64,000 nucleotides of DNA. It comes from Staphylococcus succinus. Its GTDB lineage: Bacteria > Bacillota > Bacilli > Staphylococcales > Staphylococcaceae. Below, one piece after another: positions 1 through 8,554 of this stretch. Numbering within the stretch: the stretch's first letter is position 1; every line of letters starts with the position of its first letter. A program made the translations under genes and the position numbers. The stretch lies in assembly GCF_029024945.1 (NCBI RefSeq), contig NZ_CP118976.1, positions 310,001-374,000 of the forward strand. Reading direction: 5' to 3'. Below the pieces are notes generated by a model that was given only the letters and a program-made list of their open reading frames with translations, was not told the DNA's origin and made no database searches.

Positions 1-1
1 A

Positions 2-832
2 CAGAAAATCGTAAGTTTAAATGACAAATTAACACAAAAAGAGATTTGTGATATCTATATACCACTAGTGGAATATTTAAGTGAAAAAGTAAAAAAAGAG
101 AAGGCCTTTTTAACTTATGTTCAAGACAATATTTTAAATAACAAAAAAGAAATTCCATTTATTTTAGGTGTTTCTGGTGGCGTATCAGTAGGTAAAAGTA
201 CATTGTCGAGATTATTTTTAGAACTATTACGTTTATACAACCCTAATTGGAAAATTGATTTAATTACGACTGATGGTTATATTTATCCTAAACAAAAGCT
301 ATTTGAAAAAGGAATAATGACTAAAAAAGGCTTTCCAGAAAGTTATGAAACAGAAAAACTAATCAAAGACTTGAAAAAAATTAAATATGGTCATGAAAAT
401 GTGCCTACCTATACATATTCACATTTGACATACGACAGGTTGAAAGACAATTATTATTACGTAAATCGACCAGACATACTTATTATAGAAGGCGTGAATA
501 TATTTCAAACGAATAATTATTCAGAGGAATTAGTGAGTGATTATTTAGATTATAAAATATATTTAGATAGTGAAATACCACAAATGAAAAAATGGTATAT
601 AGAAAGGTTCTTTAAATTACAACAAGAGGCATTTCAAAATCCAGAATCCCATTTCTACCAATATAAAGATTTAAATAAACAAGAAACAGAGAATCTAGCT
701 ATTGAATTATGGGAAAATATAAATGAAGTTAATATTAATAAAAATATTCTTCCTACTAAAAAAAGGGCAGATTTAGTACTGCACAAAGATGCTAATCATG
801 AAATTGATAATATAAATTTCCAAAGATTTTAG
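2..832 (+). CDS. coaA: type I pantothenate kinase, 5' end cut by window edge
   Basis: This is the bacterial type I pantothenate kinase, which phosphorylates pantothenate in the first step of coenzyme A synthesis in the cytoplasm. The frame is already open at base 2, and the upstream codons give the family's IYIPLVEYL stretch, so the GTG at 68 is internal and the true start lies outside the window. The P-loop reads GVSGGVSVGKST (bases 167-202), followed by the family motifs TTDGY, PESY and IEGVNIF. About 276 residues are visible against a usual length near 310. Known biology: S. aureus uses a type II enzyme (CoaW), so a type I kinase in a Staphylococcus may be an additional enzyme. A hairpin terminator follows at once. 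The family is clear; the in vivo role is inferred. Confidence 0.92.
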   Translation, partial: QKIVSLNDKLTQKEICDIYIPLVEYLSEKVKKEKAFLTYVQDNILNNKKEIPFILGVSGGVSVGKSTLSRLFLELLRLYNPNWKIDLITTDGYIYPKQKLFEKGIMTKKGFPESYETEKLIKDLKKIKYGHENVPTYTYSHLTYDRLKDNYYYVNRPDILIIEGVNIFQTNNYSEELVSDYLDYKIYLDSEIPQMKKWYIERFFKLQQEAFQNPESHFYQYKDLNKQETENLAIELWENINEVNINKNILPTKKRADLVLHKDANHEIDNINFQRF

Positions 833-870
833 CATGTATAGGAGATAAATTAAAAGACATATCAAATATG

Positions 871-909
871 AAAAAAGCATTCTATAATTGAAAATAGGAT
901 GCTTTTTTT
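871..909 (+). terminator. rho-independent terminator after coaA
   Basis: Arms AAAAAAGCATTCTAT and ATAGGATGCTTTTTTT flank an eight-base loop and end in a T run, 39 bases after the coaA stop. It separates coaA from the PTS cluster. Confidence 0.85.
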
Positions 910-963
910 GATGCGCAACTTTTCGTATTTTATTACGAAATAGATTACACATCTACTATCTAT

Positions 964-977
964 AGAAAGCGTTTACA
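964..977 (+). promoter_or_regulatory. candidate cre (CcpA) site
   Basis: AGAAAGCGTTTACA matches the catabolite-responsive element consensus TGWAANCGNTNWCA at all but the first base. It sits 25 bases before the GTG of the PTS regulator, so CcpA bound here would repress the operon when preferred sugars are present. The match is seen; its use is inferred. Confidence 0.65.
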
Positions 978-1002
978 ATGTAACTGTAAGGAGGTTGCTA
1001 AT

Positions 1003-2946
1003 GTGTTAAGCAAGAGACAACATCAGATACTAACGTTCTTACTTGAGCGAAAGGCCTTTGTTCAAATTCATAATTTAGCAATGCAATTCAATGTATCGGA
1101 ACGAACGATTCAATATGATTTAGAGTACATTGAAAGTATGGAACAACAATTAGATTTAAACATTCAACGTAATAAATATAAAGGTATTAAAATCAGTACA
1201 ATTAACAAGCGAGTGGAAGCTATAGAACCACGATTTACGGCAGGTACATTACATTATTCCAAAGACGAGCGATTATTATATATTACTTTGAAATTATTTG
1301 AATCTATTGAACCGACGTCATCTCAAGAGTTGGCGACGATAGTGTCAGTAACAAGACGTACAATCGTTGAAGATTTAAAGCGAGTGCAGTTATGGCTCGA
1401 GCAACAAGGATTGAAACTGGCGTATAAGAAAAACAAAGGTTTTGTAATTCAGGGTGAAGAAAGCGCCTTTCGTAAAGCTTATGCGATACGCGTACATGAT
1501 TATTTTCAAACGCATACTCATCAGATAGGGCATCAACTTTTTTCAAATAAAGAATTAGAACAAATTCGTTTATCGGTAACATCAATTTTGTTAGCTGCAA
1601 ATTATCAACTGGTACAAAGTGCAATTGATGGTTTAATTTATCATATTTTAATTGCAATTCATCGTGCCAATGAAAAATTTGTATTTGAAATTCCAGACAA
1701 AGAATATGAAAAACTTAAGAATACTGAACAATTTCGAATCGCATTACAAATTCAACGAAAACTAGAAGATATTTTTCAAATTCATTTTCCACAGAGTGAA
1801 GCAGCATTTATTACATTACATTTATTAGGTGCTAAAACAGCAGAAATAGGTGAACTGAATCATGAAATTGATGATTTAGAAATTCTGACAGAACAATTAA
1901 TCGAACGCATGAGTGGGGAACTAGGTTTAGATTTAATGTCAGACCGTAAATTATTAAATGGTTTAATCGTACATCTTAGACCTGCAATTCACAGAATGTT
2001 ATTTGACATGACACATCAGAACCCATTGAATGAAGAAATTCATAATCAGTATCGACATATTGTAGAAGGTATTCAAAGACATATGTGGGGAATTGAAGAA
2101 AATTTTCAAATTGAATTTACAGATGATGAAATATCATATATTACCTTACATTTTGCATCAGCGATTGAGCGTATTTCAGCTATAACAACAAATGCGATAA
2201 AAGTTATTTTACTTTGTGGTTCAGGGATAGGAACATCTCAATTGTTGAAAAGTCGAATAGATCATATTTATCCAGAATTAGAAATTGTAGATGCTTATTC
2301 TATATATGAAATTGATGAAACATTACTGAGACACGAAGGTATAGATTATATTATTTCCACAGTTCCCTTTGAAGAAAGTACAGTACCAGTCATTCGAGTG
2401 ACGCCATTTTTAAATAAAGATGATAGAAAGCAGCTCAATGAAATCATCAATCACGCTAGAGAAAAATATGTCAATGAAGTAAGAGGTCTAGGTCCCACCT
2501 TACAAGAAGTATTGCCACAATCAAGAGTTTTAACACATCAACCCACATTGGCAAGAGATGATGCAATTAAGCAAAGTGTATCGTTGCTAGTCAAAGATGG
2601 TGTTGTAAATGATGCCTATGCTGATGAAATCATTGAGCAACTAGATGCTTTTGGACCATATATGGTCATTAGTAAACACATTGCACTGATTCATGCTAAA
2701 CATAATCATGTCAATAAATCAGTTGGCTTTAGCTTGATTCATTTTGAAAAAGGCGTGAATTTTAATCATCAACAATATGATCCAGTGCATATTATTATTA
2801 CGTTAGCAACGGAGCAACCGCAAATTCATTTAAATGCGCTAAGACAATTTAGTGAATTAGTGATGGATGATAAAGCAAGACAAACATTATTTTCAGGACA
2901 CTTGCCAGATATAATGTCATGTATTTATAAAGTAAGTCAACATTAA
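1003..2946 (+). CDS. BglG/MtlR-type PRD transcriptional regulator of a PTS operon
   Basis: This is a PTS-controlled transcription activator of the MtlR/LicR/UlaR-like architecture. It has an N-terminal DeoR-like HTH (about residues 1-60, SERTIQYDLEYIE), a second HTH region (about 95-140), two PRD domains (about 180-390), an EIIB-like domain with the Cys motif ILLCGSGIGTS (about 400-490), and a C-terminal EIIA-like domain with IALIHAKH (about 505-645). In this family phosphorylation of PRD, EIIB and EIIA residues reports sugar flux. The start is GTG at 1003, with AAGGAGG at 988-994; the ATG two bases earlier is out of frame. It is followed after 13 bases by the IIA gene, so it most likely controls its own operon. 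The family call is firm and the inducer is unknown. Confidence 0.9.
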   Translation: MLSKRQHQILTFLLERKAFVQIHNLAMQFNVSERTIQYDLEYIESMEQQLDLNIQRNKYKGIKISTINKRVEAIEPRFTAGTLHYSKDERLLYITLKLFESIEPTSSQELATIVSVTRRTIVEDLKRVQLWLEQQGLKLAYKKNKGFVIQGEESAFRKAYAIRVHDYFQTHTHQIGHQLFSNKELEQIRLSVTSILLAANYQLVQSAIDGLIYHILIAIHRANEKFVFEIPDKEYEKLKNTEQFRIALQIQRKLEDIFQIHFPQSEAAFITLHLLGAKTAEIGELNHEIDDLEILTEQLIERMSGELGLDLMSDRKLLNGLIVHLRPAIHRMLFDMTHQNPLNEEIHNQYRHIVEGIQRHMWGIEENFQIEFTDDEISYITLHFASAIERISAITTNAIKVILLCGSGIGTSQLLKSRIDHIYPELEIVDAYSIYEIDETLLRHEGIDYIISTVPFEESTVPVIRVTPFLNKDDRKQLNEIINHAREKYVNEVRGLGPTLQEVLPQSRVLTHQPTLARDDAIKQSVSLLVKDGVVNDAYADEIIEQLDAFGPYMVISKHIALIHAKHNHVNKSVGFSLIHFEKGVNFNHQQYDPVHIIITLATEQPQIHLNALRQFSELVMDDKARQTLFSGHLPDIMSCIYKVSQH

Positions 2947-2959
2947 GGAGGGGATATAG

Positions 2960-3400
2960 GTGAGTTTGGAAATTTTGTCAGCGGACAAGGTTCAGATACA
3001 AGATCAGGTTTCTAGTTGGGACGAGGCTATTACAATTGCAGCAATGCCTTTATTAGATCAAGGTTATTTTGAGCAAAGTTATATAGATGCGATGATTAAA
3101 AGTGTAGAAAAATTAGGCCCTTATATTGTTATAGCTCCTGAGATAGCTATTGCTCATGCAAGGCCCAATGATGATGTGCATCAAGTTGGATTAAGTTTAT
3201 TAAAGCTTAATCAACATGTGGGATTTTCTAAAGATGGCCATTACGCCTCTCTAATATTTGTATTGAGTGCTGTGGATAATCAAGGTCATCTTGAAATATT
3301 GAGAAGCTTAGCAACAACACTAGGGAACCAAGATATTGTAGAAAAACTATTAGCTTCTAAAGAAAAAAATGAAATTATAAAGATATTTAAAGGAGAATGA
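2960..3400 (+). CDS. PTS EIIA component, ascorbate/mannitol-type
   Basis: This cytoplasmic phosphocarrier passes phosphate from HPr to the EIIB of this operon. The 146 residues carry the EIIA (PTS_EIIA_2) pattern LGPYIVIAPEIAIAHARP, in which the His before ARP is the expected phosphorylation site. The GTG start has AAGGAGGGG directly upstream. Its 3' end touches the EIIB gene through an ATGA overlap, which supports translational coupling. The closest functional model is UlaC-type IIA, because the IIC gene downstream is UlaA-like. Confidence 0.88.
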   Translation: MSLEILSADKVQIQDQVSSWDEAITIAAMPLLDQGYFEQSYIDAMIKSVEKLGPYIVIAPEIAIAHARPNDDVHQVGLSLLKLNQHVGFSKDGHYASLIFVLSAVDNQGHLEILRSLATTLGNQDIVEKLLASKEKNEIIKIFKGE

Positions 3401-3405
3401 TTAAT

Positions 3406-3690
3406 ATGAAAATTTTAGTTGTATGTGGTCACGGTTTAGGAAGTAGCTTTATGGTAGAGATGAATGCACAAGAAGCACTGAAACAATTAAATGCACCGTC
3501 AGATATCAAAGTTGAACATAGTGATGTTATGAGTGCAAGTCCAGAAATGGCAGATTTATTTATATGTGGTAGGGATTTAGAAGAGAACACTAAAAATTTA
3601 GGTGATGTCATTGTGTTAGATAACATTTTAGATAAAGATGAGTTACAAAACAAATTAAATGAAAAATTAAGTGAATTGAATATTTTATAA
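3406..3690 (+). CDS. PTS EIIB component, ascorbate-type
   Basis: This small EIIB carries phosphate on a cysteine and hands it to the sugar bound by EIIC. The protein opens MKILVVCGHGLGSS, and Cys7 is the predicted phosphocysteine. I chose ATG 3406 rather than the in-frame ATG at 3397 because AGGAG ends at 3395, leaving a ten-base spacing to 3406 and almost none to 3397. The resulting 94 residues is the usual length for a stand-alone IIB of the Ula/Sga group. It lies between the IIA and IIC genes in one operon. Confidence 0.88.
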   Translation: MKILVVCGHGLGSSFMVEMNAQEALKQLNAPSDIKVEHSDVMSASPEMADLFICGRDLEENTKNLGDVIVLDNILDKDELQNKLNEKLSELNIL

Positions 3691-3713
3691 ATTGTAAGTA
3701 AGGGGGTAGCGTT

Positions 3714-5072
3714 ATGAAACCTATACTAGATTTTATTGTAGATGTATTAAGTCAACCAGCGATATTAGTTGCCTTAATTGCATTGATAGGATTAATTGTA
3801 CAGAAAAAATCAGCAGCTGATATTACATCAGGCACGATTAAAACAATTCTTGGATTTTTAGTACTGAGTGCAGGCGCCAATGTTGTCACACAATCATTAG
3901 AGCCATTTGGAAAAATATTCCAACATGCTTTTGGTGTGCAAGGCGTTGTTCCTAATAATGAAGCGATTATATCTATCGCTTTAGAACAGTACGGCACAAC
4001 AGCGGCTTTAATTATGGTGTTTGGAATGATAGTGAATATAATTATTGCGCGTATCACAAATTTAAAATATATATTTTTAACGGGTCATCATACTTTCTAT
4101 ATGGCGGCTTTCTTAGCCATATTATTGTCAGTAGGACATATCACTGGTACGCTAACTGTGATTATTGGATCTGTTATTTTAGGTTTGATTATGGCAATAT
4201 TGCCAGCCTTAGCGCAGCCAACAATGCATAAGATAACTGGAAATAATCAAGTAGCTTTAGGACATTTTGGCACAGTGAGTTACTGGGCTGCTGGTCAAGT
4301 TGGAAAATTATTCAAAGGAAAGTCTAAATCTACTGAAGAAATTAACTTTCCTAAAGGCTTAAGTTTTCTTAGAGAAAGTACAATTAGTATATCATTGACA
4401 ATGATTTTATTATATTTCGTTGCATCGTTATGTGCTGGTCCTCAATATGTACATACAGAAATTAGTGATGGTCAAAACTTTATAGTCTTTTCATTAATTC
4501 AAGGTGTTACTTTTGCAGCAGGTGTATTTATTATTTTAACTGGTGTTCGTTTGATATTAGCAGAAATTGTACCTGCATTTAAAGGGATTTCTGAAAAACT
4601 TGTACCTAATACAAAGCCAGCTTTAGATTGTCCGATTGTTTTCCCTTATGCACAAAATGCAGTGTTAATTGGCTTCTTTGTCAGCTTTATCGTTGGTGTA
4701 TTGGGAATGTTTTTACTCTTCTTGTTTGGTGGAGTAGTCATCTTACCTGGTGTGGTAGCGCACTTCTTCTTAGGTGCAACTTCCGGTGTGTTTGGAAATG
4801 CGCGTGGTGGTATTAAAGGCGCTATCGCAGGATCAGCGTTAAATGGTATACTTATTACATTTTTACCTCTAGTATTTTTACCATTCTTAGGAGATCTTGG
4901 TGGTGCAGCAACGACTTTCTCTGATACTGATTTCCTAGTAGTAGGTGTTGTAGTAGGCAATATTGCTAAATATCTTGGACTCATCGGTATTATCGTGTTA
5001 ATTGTTATTATTGCGGCACTAGCAATGTGGTTACAAAAACGTACAAACCAAAAAGAAATAAAAGAACAATAG
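3714..5072 (+). CDS. PTS EIIC, UlaA/SgaT (ascorbate) family permease
   Basis: This integral membrane permease is the translocating subunit of the PTS system above. Its 452 residues are almost wholly hydrophobic with about ten to twelve membrane segments. The family pattern is seen at the N-terminus (DVLSQPAILVALIALIGLIVQKK) split by short loops, in the middle (TGHHTFYMAAF), and in HFFLGATSGVFGNARGG near residue 355. UlaA homologues take up L-ascorbate or related acidic sugars. No UlaG-, UlaD- or UlaE-like catabolic gene follows, so the substrate cannot be fixed from context. The ribosome site is GGGGG, ten bases before ATG. A long hairpin ends the operon. Confidence 0.88.
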   Translation: MKPILDFIVDVLSQPAILVALIALIGLIVQKKSAADITSGTIKTILGFLVLSAGANVVTQSLEPFGKIFQHAFGVQGVVPNNEAIISIALEQYGTTAALIMVFGMIVNIIIARITNLKYIFLTGHHTFYMAAFLAILLSVGHITGTLTVIIGSVILGLIMAILPALAQPTMHKITGNNQVALGHFGTVSYWAAGQVGKLFKGKSKSTEEINFPKGLSFLRESTISISLTMILLYFVASLCAGPQYVHTEISDGQNFIVFSLIQGVTFAAGVFIILTGVRLILAEIVPAFKGISEKLVPNTKPALDCPIVFPYAQNAVLIGFFVSFIVGVLGMFLLFLFGGVVILPGVVAHFFLGATSGVFGNARGGIKGAIAGSALNGILITFLPLVFLPFLGDLGGAATTFSDTDFLVVGVVVGNIAKYLGLIGIIVLIVIIAALAMWLQKRTNQKEIKEQ

Positions 5073-5106
5073 GTTAACGTGATATAAATTTTAATCTATA
5101 TGATTT

Positions 5107-5155
5107 AAAAAGAGGCATAGTAAGCATATATAATATGCTTACTATGCCTCTTTTT
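5107..5155. terminator. bidirectional terminator, 23-bp perfect stem
   Basis: The left arm begins AAAAAGAGGCATAGTAAGC and its exact reverse complement ends GCCTCTTTTT. The stem is 23 bp with a three-base loop, flanked by A and T runs, so it can end both the PTS operon and the convergent panE-like transcript. Confidence 0.9.
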
Positions 5156-5186
5156 CACTACTATGAGCTGTACTTTGAATTATAAA

Positions 5187-5235
5187 CCTATCACGGATAA
5201 TAAAATTTAGAATTTATTGTCTGCTGCCGTGATAG
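5187..5235. repeat. inverted repeat CCTATCACGG / CCGTGATAGG
   Basis: Two perfect 10-base arms (5187-5196 and 5226-5235) enclose 29 bases that contain a second small inverted repeat (AATAAA / TTTATT). It lies 44 bases after the end of the minus-strand panE-like gene. It may be a second terminator or an RNA element for that transcript; there is no good T run. Confidence 0.6.
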
Positions 5236-5278
5236 GAGTAATCAAACTGTATAGATATTTAATAGCTTTGCTTACTAT

Positions 5279-6196
5279 TTAATGTAGCATTTCTTTGTAA
5301 ACTTTGTGACTTTGATAGACACAAGTTAATAAAGGGGCATTAATTTTATAATATTTAGCTAACTGAAGTAAGTATCCTTGTAAATGATCTGCTTCAATGT
5401 TAAATCCTTTTTCCATATCTCGTTGCATAGATGTTTTAAAATGATAAGACAATTGTTGAAGTGATTTCATATATTGATCTACGATGTTATGTGAAAGTGG
5501 AGCACCATGAGCACGCATGATAGATGATGCCTCATTATATAAGGATTCAATAAAGTCACCACCGCCTTCACTATCACGGATTGGACCGATTGGTGCATGC
5601 ATCAATGTCGTTACACTTGAGAGTACAGTAATCATTAAATATTTATGCCACATACCTTGTTTGATATTGGGGTTTAAGACGAATTCTGCTTTAGTATTAG
5701 AGAAAGCTTGTGCAATATGTTTTGAACGCTTACTATTATTACCATCAATTTCACCAAAATATAGTTTGTCAAAAGGGCTTGTATGAATGATTTCGCCTGC
5801 TGTGTCTAAAGTGGTTTCAATGACACAGTAACCCCCTAAAATTTTATCTTTACCAAAAGCTGATTGAAGTTTTGGTATATGCGCAACACCGTTAAGTACT
5901 GGAATGATAGATGTCGTACTATTTACGAAAGGCTTTAAATCTTCAATTGCATGATCTAAATGATAAGATTTGGATGATAAAATGACTACATCGAAAGGTT
6001 CAACGCGATCCTCTTTAGTGATTAATTGTGGTTTGAAACTATAATCCCCTTTTTCACTGTGTATGGTTAAGCCGTATTTATCTAAAAATGATTTACGCTT
6101 TGGACGTACAAGAAATGTTACGTTTTGTCCACTTTCAGCCAAACGTCCTCCATAATAGCCACCAATACCGCCGGCGCCCAAGACTAGTATACGCAT
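5279..6196 (-). CDS. ketopantoate reductase (ApbA/PanE) family protein
   Basis: This is an NADP-dependent 2-dehydropantoate 2-reductase family protein that would reduce ketopantoate to pantoate for CoA synthesis. The N-terminal Rossmann motif is GAGGIGGYYGGRLAESG (about residues 7-23). The conserved K of VVILSSKSYHLD and the NGVAH motif follow, and the C-terminal helical domain has KYLMITVLSSVTTLM. The length of 305 residues is normal. AAGGAG lies nine bases before the ATG. It is a single-gene unit convergent with the PTS operon. Staphylococci often carry more than one ApbA-family protein, so it may be a paralogue acting on another 2-keto acid. Confidence 0.85.
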   Translation of the reverse strand: MRILVLGAGGIGGYYGGRLAESGQNVTFLVRPKRKSFLDKYGLTIHSEKGDYSFKPQLITKEDRVEPFDVVILSSKSYHLDHAIEDLKPFVNSTTSIIPVLNGVAHIPKLQSAFGKDKILGGYCVIETTLDTAGEIIHTSPFDKLYFGEIDGNNSKRSKHIAQAFSNTKAEFVLNPNIKQGMWHKYLMITVLSSVTTLMHAPIGPIRDSEGGGDFIESLYNEASSIMRAHGAPLSHNIVDQYMKSLQQLSYHFKTSMQRDMEKGFNIEADHLQGYLLQLAKYYKINAPLLTCVYQSHKVYKEMLH

Positions 6197-6388
6197 ATAA
6201 ACAACTCCTTAGTTATGTATTAATTATTTAATAATATACATATACCACTTATTCAAGTTAAATACGCATTTTATATAAAATGTATATTCTAGTATTTTAA
6301 TTTGTGAAGCTAGTGTTTCACATGGAACAATATCTAATAGAATTCATAAATAATACGCTTAAATAATTTGGAATTTTCTAAAAACTTA

Positions 6389-6417
6389 TTGACTAATCAT
6401 GAGCACAATGCTAGGAT
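6389..6417 (+). promoter_or_regulatory. sigma-A promoter for metQ leader
   Basis: TTGACT (6389-6394) and TAGGAT (6412-6417) are separated by 17 bases and lie just upstream of the S-box aptamer, where the leader transcript should start. Confidence 0.65.
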
Positions 6418-6444
6418 TAAAACAATTCAATTACATAGGTTTTA

Positions 6445-6551
6445 CTCTTATCCAGAGTGGTGGAGGGATTGTGCCCAATGAAACCCAGCAACCGTCGTTT
6501 AACGAAATGGTGCTAATTCACAGAAAGTAGTGTTACTTTCGGAGATGAGAG
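6445..6551 (+). ncRNA. SAM-I riboswitch (S-box) controlling metQ
   Basis: The aptamer has the S-box core CTCTTATCCAGAGTGGTGGA, then GGGATTGTGCCC, AAACCCAGCAACC, a GGTGCTAATTC stretch, and GGAGATGAGAG closing the P1 stem with CTCTTATC. In this family SAM binding favours termination. The GAGAG/AAGG segment after P1 can pair alternatively with the terminator arm just downstream, so metQ should be expressed when SAM, and hence methionine, is low. Confidence 0.93.
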
Positions 6552-6557
6552 AAGGTG

Positions 6558-6596
6558 TAAGCTTTCTCTAAAAATCATGAGAAAGCTTATTTTTTT
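6558..6596 (+). terminator. S-box expression-platform terminator
   Basis: TAAGCTTTCTC and GAGAAAGCTTA form an 11-bp stem followed by seven T residues. It lies six bases after the aptamer and 31 before the metQ start codon, as expected for a regulated terminator. Confidence 0.9.
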
Positions 6597-6626
6597 AGAC
6601 TATTAAAAATAAAGGAGTACTAAAAT

Positions 6627-7445
6627 ATGAAAAAAATAATCAGTTCAGTTACATTAGTAATTTTTGTATTATTGCTTACAGCATGTGGTAATACAAATGG
6701 TAAAAATAATGATAAAAAAATTACAATAGCAGCATCACCAGCGCCGCATGGTGAGGTGCTTGAACATGCTAAAGAAGAAATGAAGAAAAAAGGTTATGAT
6801 TTGAAAATAAAAACAGTTAATGACTATAAAGTGCCGAATAAATTATTAGATAAAGGGGATGTGGATGCAAACTTTTTCCAACATGTACCATATTTAAAAG
6901 CTGAAAAAGCAGATCATAATTACAATATTGAAGAAGTAGGAAAAGTGTTTACAACGCCCATGGGTGTGTATAGTAAGAAATATAAAGATATCAAAGATAT
7001 ACCAAATGGATCGAAAATTTATGTATCGAATAATCCAGCAGAAGAAGGGCGTTTCTTATCTTTCTTTGTGAATAAAGGCTTAATTAAAATTAAAAAAGGT
7101 GTAAATATTGAAGATGCTAAATTTGAAGATATTGTAGAAAACAAGAAAAACTTAAAATTTAATAATCAGCAGGGTGCTGAATTTTTACCTAAAACATATA
7201 ATAGTAAAGAAGGCGCGGCAGTCATAATGAACTCTAACTATGCTATTGATAATGGGTTAACTCCACATAAAGATGCGATAGCAGTGGAAGGAAAATCTTC
7301 CCCATTTGCTAATATTTTAGCTGTACAAAAAGGACATAAAGATGATAAGAAATATCAAACGTTAATAAAAGTGCTCCAATCTAAAGACATGAAGTCATTT
7401 ATAGAGCAAAAATATGGAGAAGATGTCATACCTTATCAAAAATAA
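6627..7445 (+). CDS. metQ: methionine-binding lipoprotein MetQ (NlpA family)
   Basis: This is the lipid-anchored substrate-binding subunit of a methionine ABC importer. A signal peptide runs into the lipobox LLTAC, with the acylated Cys at residue 20. The mature domain shows the NlpA/MetQ pattern: ITIAASPAPHGEVLE, then VDANFFQHVPYL and NNPAEEGRFL. The 272 residues is standard. No ATPase (metN) or permease (metI) follows; the next gene is a dehydrogenase. The product probably works with a MetNI encoded elsewhere, or is a spare binding protein. The S-box leader in front makes methionine the likely ligand. AAGGAG precedes the ATG. Confidence 0.9.
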   Translation: MKKIISSVTLVIFVLLLTACGNTNGKNNDKKITIAASPAPHGEVLEHAKEEMKKKGYDLKIKTVNDYKVPNKLLDKGDVDANFFQHVPYLKAEKADHNYNIEEVGKVFTTPMGVYSKKYKDIKDIPNGSKIYVSNNPAEEGRFLSFFVNKGLIKIKKGVNIEDAKFEDIVENKKNLKFNNQQGAEFLPKTYNSKEGAAVIMNSNYAIDNGLTPHKDAIAVEGKSSPFANILAVQKGHKDDKKYQTLIKVLQSKDMKSFIEQKYGEDVIPYQK

Positions 7446-7530
7446 TGTAGATAATCAAATTACAATCTTTATATAGTTAAAATCAATAAACATATAGAAC
7501 TTAAAATGGATGAAGTAGGGAAGGGATAAA

Positions 7531-8472
7531 ATGTCTAAATTAGGTATTGTAGGTCTTGGAAGAGTAGGAAGCCAAATATTAACTGATGTTCAAAATTTGA
7601 ATTTATTTTCCGAAATCATATTGATAGATACAAATAAAGAAGTGGCGAGTGGTGAAGCTTTAGATCATTCTCATATACAAGGTTTGTCAAATTCTACAAA
7701 TATAGATATTCATGTAGGAGATTATCAAGAATTAGCAGATGCCTCTTTTATTATTATAGCGTCAAGCGCACCGACAGACCCGAATGAGGGGGATCGTGTG
7801 TTACTCGCACAAGATAATCGTCAAATGATTGAAGCGGTTATGTCACAAATTCAACAAGTTACACAAGAAGCGATTGTAATCTTAATATCAAACCCAGTAG
7901 ATACGATTACTTATATAGCAAATCGATTTGATTATCCGGCGCATAAATTAATAGGAACGGGTACTTCTCTAGAAACATCAAGATTTAAAACATTAATCGC
8001 AAATCACTATAAAATAGACCCTAAAAATGTTGAAGCCTTTGTAATAGGAGAGCATGGACAACATGCTGTGCCAGTTTGGAGTAAAGTACGTATTCATGGA
8101 ATGTCGTTAGATGAATTTGAAGCATTAACTGATGTTCCAGAGATTGATAAAGCAAATATTAGTGCGAAAGTAGATCAAGTTTCTATGGATGTTTTTTATC
8201 AAAAAGGTTGGACGAATGCTGCAATTTCTAAAGTGACAGTAAATATTATACAGGCCATTGCACTCAACCAACGATCAATTATCCCATTAACAACTATTAA
8301 TTATGAATTTGGTTTAACAGATAGTGCATTTAGCTTACCTACACTAATTGATAGAGAAGGTGTCATTCAACGATTTGAAATAAAATTAAATCAAAGTGAA
8401 TGGATTCAACTTAAAGCAGCGCATCAATATATCAAGCAAACAATTAACCAAGTATTAAAAACAGATAAGTGA
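7531..8472 (+). CDS. L-2-hydroxyacid dehydrogenase (LDH/MDH superfamily), HicDH-like
   Basis: This is an NAD-dependent L-2-hydroxyacid dehydrogenase. The Rossmann motif GLGRVGSQI is at residues 8-16, catalytic His175 lies in IGEHGQHAVP, substrate-binding Arg151 in ETSR, and the loop Arg89 in NEGDR. It departs from true L-lactate dehydrogenase in two places: GTGTSLETSR replaces the usual GSGTVLDSAR, and the specificity loop is APTDPNEGDR rather than APQKPGETR. GTGT-L-(D/E)T-R resembles L-2-hydroxyisocaproate dehydrogenase as I recall it, so a branched 2-keto acid is a reasonable alternative to pyruvate. It is followed by a terminator and stands alone. Ribosome site: GGGAAGG. Confidence 0.8.
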   Translation: MSKLGIVGLGRVGSQILTDVQNLNLFSEIILIDTNKEVASGEALDHSHIQGLSNSTNIDIHVGDYQELADASFIIIASSAPTDPNEGDRVLLAQDNRQMIEAVMSQIQQVTQEAIVILISNPVDTITYIANRFDYPAHKLIGTGTSLETSRFKTLIANHYKIDPKNVEAFVIGEHGQHAVPVWSKVRIHGMSLDEFEALTDVPEIDKANISAKVDQVSMDVFYQKGWTNAAISKVTVNIIQAIALNQRSIIPLTTINYEFGLTDSAFSLPTLIDREGVIQRFEIKLNQSEWIQLKAAHQYIKQTINQVLKTDK

Positions 8473-8507
8473 TAATTATATTATTGTTTGAACAATATAA
8501 GCTATAG

Positions 8508-8543
8508 CTGGTTTCATAATTAATATATGAAATCAGTTTTTTT
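8508..8543 (+). terminator. terminator after hydroxyacid dehydrogenase
   Basis: CTGGTTTCATA (8508-8518) pairs with TATGAAATCAG (8526-8536) with one G-U pair, followed by seven T residues. Confidence 0.8.
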
Positions 8544-8554
8544 ACAGGTGAAAA

